Assembly (NCBI GenBank): GCA_013202925.1
Contig: JABMRA010000041.1
Coordinates: forward strand, 1 to 28,226
DNA from: Candidatus Omnitrophota bacterium
Lineage (GTDB): Bacteria; Omnitrophota; Gorgyraeia; Gorgyraeales; Gorgyraeaceae
Direction of reading: 5' to 3'
Length of the DNA stretch: 28,226 bases
The notes beneath the pieces are model-generated. The model was not told the DNA's origin, made no database searches, and saw nothing but the letters and a program-made list of their open reading frames with translations. Positions 1 through 7,088 of this stretch are shown piece by piece; within the stretch, counting starts at the first letter, position 1; every line of letters begins with the position of its first letter. A program made the position numbers and the translations under genes.

Positions 1-1508
1 CCTCTTAAAAGATAATAGCAAAGTGTTGGTAAAAGTACTAAAGCGATTATAGCTGCACCTATCATAGCAAATGTCTTTGTAAACGCAAGAGGCCTAAAAA
101 GCTTGCCTGCCTGGCCTGTCAAAACAAAAACAGGGATAAATCCTACGATAGTAGTGAGCAATGCAAAAAGAACAGGCTTTCCAACTTCTTGCGCTCCAGA
201 TATGCAGACATTCAGCCTTTCGTCTGGAGCAAGGCGCTCCGCGCCCAATTCTTTGAGCCTCGTAGCCAATCTCCTGTAAATATTCTCGACCAGCACGCAG
301 CCAGAATCCACCATGACGCCTATGGCTATTGCAATACCGCCTAAAGACATTATGTTGGCATCCACGCCATACTGGCGCATTAATATAAAAGAAAGGAGTA
401 CGCCTATAGGCAATACCATGGATATAACAACGCTTCCTCCAAAATGCAGCAAGAATACAAGAATTACAAAAACTGTAATTATTATCTCTTGAATCAGAGC
501 ACTTTTTAATGTATTGATGGCTCGCATGATAAGGCCTGTTCTATCATAAAAGGGGACTATTTTTACTCCTTTAGGAAGGCCTACTGAGAGTTCATCTATT
601 TTTTTCTTAATATTCTCTATCACCTTAAGGGGGTTTTCTCCATACCTCATTAAAATAACGCCGCCTGTGACTTCTTTTCCTTCTTTATCCAAAGCGCCCC
701 TTCGAAATTCAGGACCTATTGTCACGGTTGCGATATTCTTTACATATATAGGTATGCCCTCTTTAACCCCTACGACAATGTTTTCTATATCAGAAACCTT
801 TTTTATAAAACCGATACCGCGGACAATGAACTCTGCGCCTCCTTCTTCAAATACCTTTGCTCCTACATCTATATTAGACTTCTGGACAGAGTCTATAACT
901 TCGTGGATTTTAATATCGTGGGCTAAAAGTTTATTAGGGTCAATGTCTATCTGGTACTGTTTTACATATCCTCCAACAGAGGCAACTTCTGAAACGCCTT
1001 CAACAGCAGTCAATTGATAACGCACGTACCAATCCTGGATTGAGCGAAGCTCTGCAAGGTCATAACCATCTCCTTCTACTGTATACCAGAAAATCTGACC
1101 CAGGGCTGTTGCATCCGGACCCAAGGTAACTTTTGCGTCATCAGGAATATCTCTTTTTGCAAAATCCAATCTCTCCAATACCCTTGTCCTTGCCCAGTAA
1201 AAGTCTGTCCCCTCCTTAAAGATCATATTCACCAGGCCAAATCCGAACGCAGATGTCGAACGCACCACCTTTACTTTCGGCGTACCCATCAGTCCTGTTG
1301 TCAATGGATATATGACCTGGTCTTCTACATCTCTGGGGCTTCTTCCTGGCCAATCAGCATAGACAATAACCTGGAGTTCGCCTATATCCGGTATAGCATC
1401 TATAGGCGTCTCCTTCATCGAAGAAAAACCCCAGACAATAAGAAGCGCGAAGGTCGCTATGACGAGAAACCTATTCTTAAGACAACTTTCGATAATTTTA
1501 TTTATCAT
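1..1508 (-). CDS. cusA: CusA-type heavy-metal efflux RND pump, N-terminal part (runs off the left edge)
   Basis: About 502 codons of an inner-membrane RND proton antiporter are present, and the C-terminus lies outside the window. The protein begins MINKIIESCLKNRF, a usual start for the heavy-metal (HME) branch, with TAGGAGC as ribosome site 5 bases upstream of the ATG. The first transmembrane segment, the porter-domain region and TM2-TM4 can be read. TM4 carries a GGIAIAIGVMVD stretch with one proton-relay Asp, followed by VENIYRR. This resembles CusA (Cu/Ag) more than CzcA-type Zn/Co pumps, but the substrate is inferred. It is the third efflux component after the TolC-like and adaptor genes, 13 bases downstream of the adaptor, and should share the CsoR-controlled promoter. 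The Cu(I)-binding methionine triad would lie beyond the edge. Confidence 0.93.
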   Translation of the reverse strand, partial: MINKIIESCLKNRFLVIATFALLIVWGFSSMKETPIDAIPDIGELQVIVYADWPGRSPRDVEDQVIYPLTTGLMGTPKVKVVRSTSAFGFGLVNMIFKEGTDFYWARTRVLERLDFAKRDIPDDAKVTLGPDATALGQIFWYTVEGDGYDLAELRSIQDWYVRYQLTAVEGVSEVASVGGYVKQYQIDIDPNKLLAHDIKIHEVIDSVQKSNIDVGAKVFEEGGAEFIVRGIGFIKKVSDIENIVVGVKEGIPIYVKNIATVTIGPEFRRGALDKEGKEVTGGVILMRYGENPLKVIENIKKKIDELSVGLPKGVKIVPFYDRTGLIMRAINTLKSALIQEIIITVFVILVFLLHFGGSVVISMVLPIGVLLSFILMRQYGVDANIMSLGGIAIAIGVMVDSGCVLVENIYRRLATRLKELGAERLAPDERLNVCISGAQEVGKPVLFALLTTIVGFIPVFVLTGQAGKLFRPLAFTKTFAMIGAAIIALVLLPTLCYYLLR

Positions 1509-1521
1509 TAGATGCTCCTAA

Positions 1522-2859
1522 TTAATGCTGATGTCCTGCCGAGCCTTTTTTCTCTTCAGCGCCCAGCGCCCCGCCATACGCTGCTGCTGCCACACCTGAA
1601 AGCTGGCTCTGCGAATCAATAAGAAAGTTTGCCTTTGTCACAACCATCTCGCCTTCTCTCAGGCCGCTCAAGACAGGATAGAATTTAGATTCTGCTCCAT
1701 CAATAACAGAAGTAGATTCTGGCCCTATCTTAATAATCCTTCCTTCATATACATCATTACCTTGATTAATCCAGACAATTTTACGCATGCCTGTATCCAG
1801 AACCGCAGCCTTTGGTATTGCCAGGACTTCGCGCTCTCCCTCAGGCCCCATATACATACTCATAATAATAATATCTACATACATCTCTGGTTTTAACTTC
1901 AGGTCAGGATTATCAACCTCTACTCTGAACCTTAAAGAGCGCGTCTTTGGATCAAGCACAGGATTTATAGAGATTATAACTCCATGAAATTCCTCGCCGG
2001 GTAGACTGGACGCAGTGACCTTTACTTCTCCATTTACCTTTACCCAGCCCAGTTCATATTCATAAACATCTCCATAAATCCACATCTTTCCCTCTGGCAA
2101 AATGAGGTTTGTCTGGACCTCTCTTTTCTCCTCCAATCCTACGATCTGGTCTTCGCTCAAGCCCAATAGTCTCAATTTTCTCTTTGAAGACTCAACCAGA
2201 TTCAAGGCCCTCTCATTTATCTCTTCAATATTCCCTTGCTGGATCTTATCAAAGACCTTTAGGGCCGCGATAAATTCTTCCTGGGCGATCGCGAGCTCTG
2301 GGTCATAGGCAACCCTGCCTACTGTGCGGATTTCTTTATAGAGATGGAGTTTTTTTACAGATTCAGTCTGAACGCCTGCCCGCCTTATTTCATTACCCTT
2401 TATCTTAACCGTACTTACTACCCTTTTTAATTTATCCGCCTCATCTTTTGATAATTTCTTAAGGGGCATACCGCATATAGGGCAAAACTTCATGTCTGGA
2501 ATTTCTTTTATCAAAAACACATGCTCTGTCCCTTCCATTCCACAACCATAATATGCAGCACTTTCTTCTCTGTCTTCTTTTCCGCCGCTTTGCTCGCCTC
2601 GCTTTCGCTTCGGCGAAGCGGGCGGCGAGATCTCGCCTTCGGCGGAATATACCGGCGTCAAATACATATTGCAGATCGGGCAACTCTTGTTACCTTTATT
2701 ATACTCTTCCACAGAGACCTTTACGTCCGGATGCATGCCACAGGTATAATGTAATATCCCTTTGCTCACATCTTGCTTATCGCTTGTTTTACCCTGGCTA
2801 CAACCTGTAATCGCAAAAATAGCAATAAGTAATATTATAAAAATATTTTTACCTTTCAT
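1522..2859 (-). CDS. cusB: CusB-type periplasmic adaptor lipoprotein with two heavy-metal-binding domains
   Basis: 445 residues. The N-terminus is a lipoprotein signal with lipobox ITGC (Cys20), so the protein is probably anchored in a membrane facing the periplasm. Two HMBD-type metal-binding modules follow: C40, M42, H43 with C60-P-I-C63-x-M65, and C106, M108 with C126-P-I-C129-x-M131. A membrane-fusion core with hairpin, lipoyl-like and beta-barrel parts fills residues ~150-430, and the tail ends GHQH. The start overlaps the stop of the upstream TolC-like gene by one base (TAATG), indicating coupling. CusB adaptors gate CusA and hand Cu(I)/Ag(I) to it. Duplicate HMBDs are known in environmental homologues. 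Between the two HMBDs (residues ~77-99) is a Pro/Arg/Lys/Gly-rich linker encoded by a GC-rich palindromic repeat that looks inserted. Confidence 0.92.
   Translation of the reverse strand: MKGKNIFIILLIAIFAITGCSQGKTSDKQDVSKGILHYTCGMHPDVKVSVEEYNKGNKSCPICNMYLTPVYSAEGEISPPASPKRKRGEQSGGKEDREESAAYYGCGMEGTEHVFLIKEIPDMKFCPICGMPLKKLSKDEADKLKRVVSTVKIKGNEIRRAGVQTESVKKLHLYKEIRTVGRVAYDPELAIAQEEFIAALKVFDKIQQGNIEEINERALNLVESSKRKLRLLGLSEDQIVGLEEKREVQTNLILPEGKMWIYGDVYEYELGWVKVNGEVKVTASSLPGEEFHGVIISINPVLDPKTRSLRFRVEVDNPDLKLKPEMYVDIIIMSMYMGPEGEREVLAIPKAAVLDTGMRKIVWINQGNDVYEGRIIKIGPESTSVIDGAESKFYPVLSGLREGEMVVTKANFLIDSQSQLSGVAAAAYGGALGAEEKKGSAGHQH
2582..2645. repeat. GC-rich palindromic element inserted in frame in cusB
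   Basis: A 64-bp block starts CCGCCG and ends CGGCGG. Inside are a hairpin CGCTTC-ggc-GAAGCG (2606-2620) and a perfect 14-bp palindrome GGCGAGATCTCGCC (2624-2637). It is far richer in G+C than the flanking coding sequence. It encodes a low-complexity linker with the string SPPASPKRKRG between the two metal-binding domains and keeps the frame open. It resembles in concept the palindromic elements that insert into Rickettsia genes. Only one copy is in this window, so mobility is an inference. Confidence 0.6.
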
Positions 2860-4115
2860 TATAGATCCCTCCCAACAACTCGTTCAAGATATGCAATTGA
2901 CTTCTGATAATCCACGATCGCCTTGTAATACGCAAGCCTTGTCTGTAAAAGCACCCTCTCGGAATCAAGCCAGTTTAAAAAATCCACCTTGCCTGTTTCA
3001 TAGCTGGTCTTTGCCGCATCATAGGCCTGTTCTGCCTGCGGCACCAGGGCAGTTTTATAAAGAGAAACTATATCTCCATAGGTGGCTATTTTAAAATATA
3101 AATCCTCAACCTCATAATCCACGACATTTTCCGCGTCTTCGTGGTTTTTCTTGCTTGACTCTAAAAGCGCCTTTTTCTCCTTGACCTGGGCGTTTAATTT
3201 GCCAAACCAGATCGGGACATTTATTGACACTTTGCCCATCCACGCATCGTCACCGTCATTTGGCTGCGTGGTGCTGCCGCTTCCTATCTCGGTATAGTCA
3301 ATACCAAATGTAAAATCAGGGAGATAATTCAATCTTGCCAGAGATCTTTCGTACTCAGCCCTTTCTATATCTAACTTGGAAGCGAGTAGCTGCTGACTGG
3401 ACTCGTCTGATATCCTGTGAAGTTCGTCAAGTTCGTATGTAAATTCCACTGATTCAACATCACTGGTCTTGCCTAATTCTTTGCCCCTTGGCCTGTTAAG
3501 GAGCCTGTTCGCCTTCGCCTCTAAGCTCTTTCTATTCTGCTTTAAAAGGAATAACTTATCGATCAATTTTGAAAGCTCTACCTGCGCCTTGATGACATCC
3601 TGCTGGGGCGTAAGATTTGATTCATACTTGCGCTGCGCCACCTTCTCCAGGCCCTCTATTATTGCCTTTTCTTCCTCTGTTATTTTAATCGCCTTATCCA
3701 CCCAGAAGATATCATAATACAAAAATTTTACATCCTTTATAATCTCGCGCTTTGCAGCTTCGTACTTTTCTTCCAATATGCTGGCGAGTTTGGCCTGCGC
3801 CTTTCCCTTAAGGCCTAATTTTCCAGGAAACGGGATCTTCTGAGAAACACCGTATTTATTTTCCTGCGGCCCGACCCCTGTCTCAACGCTCTCGCCAAAA
3901 TATCCGTAGCTTGCCATTGGATCAGGAAGGCCTCTCACATATCTCGCTTTATACTCAGCTGCCTTCCATTCGCTATAAACTACTTTGATCTTTGGATTAT
4001 TATTCAGCGCTTCATCAATAAGCGAACCAAGCGTTATTGTTTCTTCCGCGTACAAATATCCTAAAGGAGCAATCAAGCCAATTAATAATATTAAAAGAAT
4101 TCGACAGATTTTCAT
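2859..4115 (-). CDS. cusC: TolC-family outer-membrane efflux protein (CusC-like)
   Basis: 418 residues with a Sec signal peptide (cleavage probably after LYA, ~residue 23). The body is the usual outer-membrane efflux architecture: two repeats rich in long coiled-coil helices (for example residues ~95-205 and ~300-415) and beta-strand regions such as PDFTFGIDYTEI. The length is normal for the family. This trimer should form the outer-membrane exit duct for the CusB-CusA pair encoded next. Its ATG follows the csoR stop by one base, and its own stop overlaps the cusB start, so csoR-cusC-cusB-cusA reads as a single transcript. The family is clear. The Cu/Ag assignment comes from the neighbours. 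Confidence 0.92.
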   Translation of the reverse strand: MKICRILLILLIGLIAPLGYLYAEETITLGSLIDEALNNNPKIKVVYSEWKAAEYKARYVRGLPDPMASYGYFGESVETGVGPQENKYGVSQKIPFPGKLGLKGKAQAKLASILEEKYEAAKREIIKDVKFLYYDIFWVDKAIKITEEEKAIIEGLEKVAQRKYESNLTPQQDVIKAQVELSKLIDKLFLLKQNRKSLEAKANRLLNRPRGKELGKTSDVESVEFTYELDELHRISDESSQQLLASKLDIERAEYERSLARLNYLPDFTFGIDYTEIGSGSTTQPNDGDDAWMGKVSINVPIWFGKLNAQVKEKKALLESSKKNHEDAENVVDYEVEDLYFKIATYGDIVSLYKTALVPQAEQAYDAAKTSYETGKVDFLNWLDSERVLLQTRLAYYKAIVDYQKSIAYLERVVGRDL

Positions 4116-4116
4116 A

Positions 4117-4404
4117 TCAATGACTCCTCCTGAATCTCTGAATCAGGGCAATGATCTCATCTATCTTCTTTTCTTTCTCAGACTCAGATTTTCCTTTTAA
4201 TGCATGGACCACACATCCATCAATATGCTTTCTAAAGATATTGCTCTCCACCCTGTAAAGCGCACCTATAATAGAGTGTATCTGGGTAATGATGTCAACG
4301 CAATATCTTTCTTCTTCTATCATCTTCTGTATACCTTTGATCTGTCCTTCAATTCTTTTTAGGGCTGTTAGCTGTTCTTGGTGTATTGTCTTTTGTTCTA
4401 TCAT
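4117..4404 (-). CDS. csoR: CsoR-type copper-sensing repressor (DUF156)
   Basis: 95 residues, all-helical, counting from the ATG at 4404. The metal-site residues Cys35, His60 and Cys64 match the C-H-C pattern of Cu(I)-binding CsoR, rather than RcnR (His64) or FrmR (no Cys64). An upstream in-frame TTG at 4422 overlaps the promoter -10, while the ATG at 4404 has a GGGAGG ribosome site 5 bases before it, so the ATG is the real start. Family members bind G-tract operators when metal-free and release DNA on binding Cu(I). The gene leads the cusCBA operon and has a G-tract operator in its own promoter spacer, which implies autoregulation and copper induction of the efflux system. Confidence 0.93.
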   Translation of the reverse strand: MIEQKTIHQEQLTALKRIEGQIKGIQKMIEEERYCVDIITQIHSIIGALYRVESNIFRKHIDGCVVHALKGKSESEKEKKIDEIIALIQRFRRSH

Positions 4405-4409
4405 GGTTT

Positions 4410-4451
4410 CCTCCCATTCCAAGTATACCCTACCCCCCTACCCTATGTCAA
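4410..4451 (-). promoter_or_regulatory. csoR-cus promoter with CsoR-type G-tract operator in the spacer
   Basis: On the minus strand, TTGACA (4451-4446) and TATACT (4427-4422) are 18 bp apart. The whole spacer is TAGGGTAGGGGGGTAGGG (4445-4428), a six-G tract flanked by TAGGG units, as expected for DUF156-family operators. The predicted transcription start (~4415) falls at the GGGAGG ribosome site (4415-4410), so the leader would be only about 10-12 bases. Motifs are seen directly. CsoR binding is inferred from position and family. Confidence 0.85.
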
Positions 4452-4457
4452 GCAAAA

Positions 4458-4540
4458 TTTAGCACAATTTACGGAACGAAGTGAACGTAAATTGTATGGC
4501 TAAACTTTATCCTGAGAATGCGACAAGTAGGAGCATTCGA
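4458..4540. repeat. Intergenic hairpin pair (dispersed-repeat-like)
   Basis: Two inverted repeats stand upstream of the csoR promoter. The first has TTTAGC (4458-4463) plus ACAATTTACG (4464-4473) pairing with CGTAAATTGT (4486-4495) and GCTAAA (4499-4504), with a 12-base loop and a 3-base bulge. The second has GAATGC (4516-4521) pairing with GCATTC (4533-4538) inside a CCTGAG...CGAAGG frame, which recalls a short repeat common in environmental bacterial genomes. No coding sequence was found here. Function unknown. Confidence 0.5.
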
Positions 4541-4549
4541 AGGAGCTCA

Positions 4550-4587
4550 AAAATAAAAAAAATCCCCCTCCCCTTCCGGGAGGAGGT
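4550..4587 (-). terminator. Intrinsic terminator of the arsenic operon
   Basis: On the minus strand CCTCCTCCC (4586-4578), loop GGAA and GGGGAGGGGG (4573-4564) form a strong stem of about nine pairs with one G-T. It is followed at once by A and eight Ts, then more T-rich sequence (4563-4550). It sits about 45 bases after the acr3 stop, which is ideal for ending the DUF134-to-acr3 transcript before the csoR promoter. Confidence 0.85.
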
Positions 4588-4599
4588 TAAGGCAAATGC

Positions 4600-4630
4600 T
4601 TTACACTTTTGTCCTGGACTAAAGTGTAAA
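4600..4630. repeat. Stop-codon-adjacent palindrome, copy 1 (after acr3)
   Basis: A 31-bp inverted repeat with 15-base arms around a single central base: TTTACACTTTTGTCC / GGACTAAAGTGTAAA, with one mismatch. It begins two bases after the acr3 stop. A related palindrome sits four bases after the feoB stop (15677-15707), and both are followed on the minus strand by GCATTT. This copy lacks its own T-run and lies before the separate terminator at 4550-4587, so it need not be a terminator. Confidence 0.7.
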
Positions 4631-4632
4631 CC

Positions 4633-5709
4633 TTAGAAGAGGTGTTTGGTCCTCAGGCATACCCTTACCAGCATCAGCATGACAGGTACCTCTATTAATA
4701 CCCCTACTACTGTTGCCAGAGACGCGCCTGAAGACAGGCCAAACAGGACCGTGGATGTGGCAATGGCTACTTCAAAATGATTGCTTGCGCCGATCAATGC
4801 AGACGGCGCAGCATCCCTGTATGGAAGTTTCAGCCACCTTGCCAGGGCATACGTCAGGCCAAATATGAGACAGGTCTGTATAAAAAGCGGGATTGCGATC
4901 AGGAGTATTGTCTGGGGCTGGTTGATGATCAGCTCGCCCTTAAATGAAAATAAAAGTATAAGCGTGAAAAGCAAGGCGCTGATCGATACTGGGGTCAGAT
5001 AATGTATGAACCTCTCTTCAAACCACTTAAAACCTTTTTTGGCAATGATAAATTTCCGCGTGTGATAGCCCAGAAAAAGCGGTACACCCACATACATCAC
5101 CACAGAGAGCGCAATGGTCTGCCACGGGATAGGCATCTTATTCACACCCAACAGCCACCCGCCTAAAGGCGCATAAAGGAATAACATGGTCAGAGAATTT
5201 ATAGCCACCATGACAAGCGTGTGGCCGTCATTGCCTTTGGACAGATGCCCCCAGATGAGCACCATTGCTGTACACGGCGCAATGCCCAGCAATATACATC
5301 CGGAGATATAAGAGCGGTAGAGCTCTACCTCCTGCCCTCCTTTAACGATCTCAAGGCCAGGGAGAAACTTCTTAAAAAACACTCCTAAAAATAAACTGGC
5401 TATGAAAAACATGGTGAACGGCTTTATACACCAGTTGATAAACAACGTAAGCAATACTGGCTTGGGCGCCTTACCTGCCTTTATAACCTCTCTAAAATCG
5501 ATCTTCACCATGATGGGATACATCATGAAGAACAGGCATATTGCTATTGGTATTGACACATTATAAATAGAGATACTGTCTAATTTGATTGCGGCCTGCG
5601 GGAACATTTTCCCCAGCAATATCCCCACGCCAATACATGCAATCACCCATATCGTGAGATACTTCTCAAAAAAACTCAACCCGCGCTCTTCTGGGATAAT
5701 CCTCTCCAT
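4633..5709 (-). CDS. acr3: Acr3-family arsenite efflux permease
   Basis: About 358 residues with ten predicted membrane segments, normal for Acr3 (BASS fold). Visible signatures are GIAPCTAMVLIWGHLSKGN, with the conserved cysteine needed for As(III) transport, and the C-terminal GASNHFEVAIA with its conserved Glu. The ATG at 5709 is preferred over the in-frame TTG at 5712 because AGGAGG lies 5 bases before it. The protein exports arsenite (sometimes antimonite) across the inner membrane using the proton gradient. It is last in the six-gene arsenic operon, 9 bases after the ArsG-like gene, and is followed by a palindrome and a strong terminator. No ArsC arsenate reductase is in the window. Confidence 0.95.
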   Translation of the reverse strand: MERIIPEERGLSFFEKYLTIWVIACIGVGILLGKMFPQAAIKLDSISIYNVSIPIAICLFFMMYPIMVKIDFREVIKAGKAPKPVLLTLFINWCIKPFTMFFIASLFLGVFFKKFLPGLEIVKGGQEVELYRSYISGCILLGIAPCTAMVLIWGHLSKGNDGHTLVMVAINSLTMLFLYAPLGGWLLGVNKMPIPWQTIALSVVMYVGVPLFLGYHTRKFIIAKKGFKWFEERFIHYLTPVSISALLFTLILLFSFKGELIINQPQTILLIAIPLFIQTCLIFGLTYALARWLKLPYRDAAPSALIGASNHFEVAIATSTVLFGLSSGASLATVVGVLIEVPVMLMLVRVCLRTKHLF

Positions 5710-5718
5710 CAACGCCTC

Positions 5719-6396
5719 CTAAAACACGTTAACCAGAATATATGACCATATATAATAAAAGCCGACAATAATAAATATGCCCCCTGTGGCCTTCCTGGCA
5801 TATACCTCTAACTTTTGCACTTTAGAAAACCAGCGCGAAAATGATTTGACACCCAGGACAATGCCAAGAGAAAATACGACTACCGGGAGGCCTGTCCCTA
5901 TTCCATAAACAAAAGGAAGCGCAATACCGTAATTATTATTCAGGGCCATGGGGATCAAGCTGCCGAAGAATAGCGCCGCTGATATAGGACAAAAAGACAG
6001 CGCAAATATTGCGCCGAGCATAAACGCCCCCTTGATGCCGGAATTTGCCAGGCCTTCTTTTTTTTCTTCAGACAAAGAGATGGCCGGCACATTAAACCTT
6101 ATGATATCCAGGAGAAAAAGCCCTACAATAAAAAGAACAGGCCCCAGGACCCTGTTCATGTATCTCTGAAGAAAATTAGCCACGAGCGGCACGCTTACAA
6201 GTGAGGCCACAATAACAGAGCCTACTGCCGCATAACTGATCATACGGCCCAATGTGTAGGCCGCGCTTGTCCACAGTACTATTTTGGGGCGCGCGATCTT
6301 TCTTGATAAAAATGATACGGCCGCGATGTTGCTGGCAAGAGGACATGGACTTATTGAGGCGAGTATACCCAGCCACAAGGCTGAAAGAAATATCAT
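5719..6396 (-). CDS. arsG: ArsG-like permease (aromatic aminoarsenical efflux family, DsbD/CcdA-like fold)
   Basis: About 225 residues with six or so membrane helices, built like CcdA/DsbD transmembrane domains. Pseudo-repeated motifs LASISPCPLASNIAAVSFLSR near the N-terminus and ALSFCPISAALFFGSLIPM in the middle each contain one cysteine next to proline. I recognise this as the ArsG family of the ArsEFG system, reported to export trivalent aminoaromatic arsenicals. An in-frame GTG (6399) and an ATG (6396) are both possible. The ATG has GAGGG 6 bases upstream and overlaps the arsF stop by one base (TGATG). It is coupled to the ArsF-like gene before it. A disulfide-relay role instead of arsenical export cannot be excluded from sequence. 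Confidence 0.8.
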   Translation of the reverse strand: MIFLSALWLGILASISPCPLASNIAAVSFLSRKIARPKIVLWTSAAYTLGRMISYAAVGSVIVASLVSVPLVANFLQRYMNRVLGPVLFIVGLFLLDIIRFNVPAISLSEEKKEGLANSGIKGAFMLGAIFALSFCPISAALFFGSLIPMALNNNYGIALPFVYGIGTGLPVVVFSLGIVLGVKSFSRWFSKVQKLEVYARKATGGIFIIVGFYYIWSYILVNVF

Positions 6397-6827
6397 CACT
6401 GACCCTCTTCTTTCCTGTGCAGAAAACCCCCTATCTCTTCCTTTATATAGTTATGAAATCTCTCTCTGTCGCCAAGATATTCCCAGATCTTCTGAAGATT
6501 CTTATATTCCGCCTCTGCGCCATCTATTACCCTGGACAGGATGACTGATTTTGTGTAAAGCTTGTAATCTTCGACAAAATGCGCGTTTTCCTTTTCATCA
6601 ATATTTATAACATTGTACACCAACTCGCCTGATTCCAGTTCCTTTGCAAAAAACTTCTCAACCGCTTCTTTGGTGTACGTCTCGATCTTATAGCAATTAG
6701 AGCAGCGGAAATTGCCCCGGAAATAATAGACATTTAAATGATCCGGATTGCCTGAAATATTCTCTTTGGCTGTAAGATTAGGCGCTAAAATAAAATTTAA
6801 GAAAAATAAAAACGCAAAAAACCGCAT
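6396..6827 (-). CDS. arsF: ArsF-like exported thioredoxin-fold protein
   Basis: 143 residues. An N-terminal hydrophobic stretch (residues 1-20) ending in LTA suggests export to the periplasm. After it, a thioredoxin-like fold has a redox motif CSNC in YFRGNFRCSNCYKIETYT. The sequence matches the family annotated as the ArsF nitroreductase subunit of the ArsEFG nitroaromatic-arsenical system. GAGGAG stands close before the ATG. The gene sits between the small CXXC protein and the ArsG-like permease and overlaps the latter. Family membership is fairly clear. Whether it really reduces nitro groups, or simply passes electrons to the DsbD-like ArsG, is not settled by sequence. Confidence 0.75.
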   Translation of the reverse strand: MRFFAFLFFLNFILAPNLTAKENISGNPDHLNVYYFRGNFRCSNCYKIETYTKEAVEKFFAKELESGELVYNVINIDEKENAHFVEDYKLYTKSVILSRVIDGAEAEYKNLQKIWEYLGDRERFHNYIKEEIGGFLHRKEEGQ

Positions 6828-6842
6828 CTCATCTCCTCGCCC

Positions 6843-7073
6843 TTAAGAAATCCATGCCTTTATCTCGTCAGGGGTGGGGATCCTTCCCGAGGCCTTTATC
6901 TTTCCGTCTATAACCAGGGCAGGCGTCATCATAACGCCATATCCTGTTATCTCAGCGATATCCTCCACCTTTATGATCTCCGCGTCTACGCCTGATTCGC
7001 GCACTGCCCTCTGGGCATTGGCGTAAAGCATCCTGCATTTTGGGCAGCCCATTCCCAAGACCTCTATCTTCAT
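6843..7073 (-). CDS. Small CXXC thioredoxin-fold protein
   Basis: 76 residues, cytoplasmic, beginning MKIEVLGMGCPKCRML with a Cys-Pro-Lys-Cys redox motif at residues 10-13. The cis-Pro element MMTPALVIDGK and the tail GRIPTPDEIKAWI are typical of the small redox-active disulfide protein family (MTH895/TM0996-like). Such genes are often found beside ArsP-type permeases and arsenic genes. It stands 15 bases after the permease and 15 bases before arsF. Its position just before an ArsF-ArsG pair makes it a candidate for the ArsE role, but I cannot show ArsE homology from sequence alone. Confidence 0.85.
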   Translation of the reverse strand: MKIEVLGMGCPKCRMLYANAQRAVRESGVDAEIIKVEDIAEITGYGVMMTPALVIDGKIKASGRIPTPDEIKAWIS

Positions 7074-7088
7074 AACTAATCTCTCCTT

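Noticed and set aside
4405..4422. TTG start of csoR six codons upstream
   Set aside because: It lies on the promoter -10 and upstream of the predicted transcript start. The ATG at 4404 has the ribosome site.
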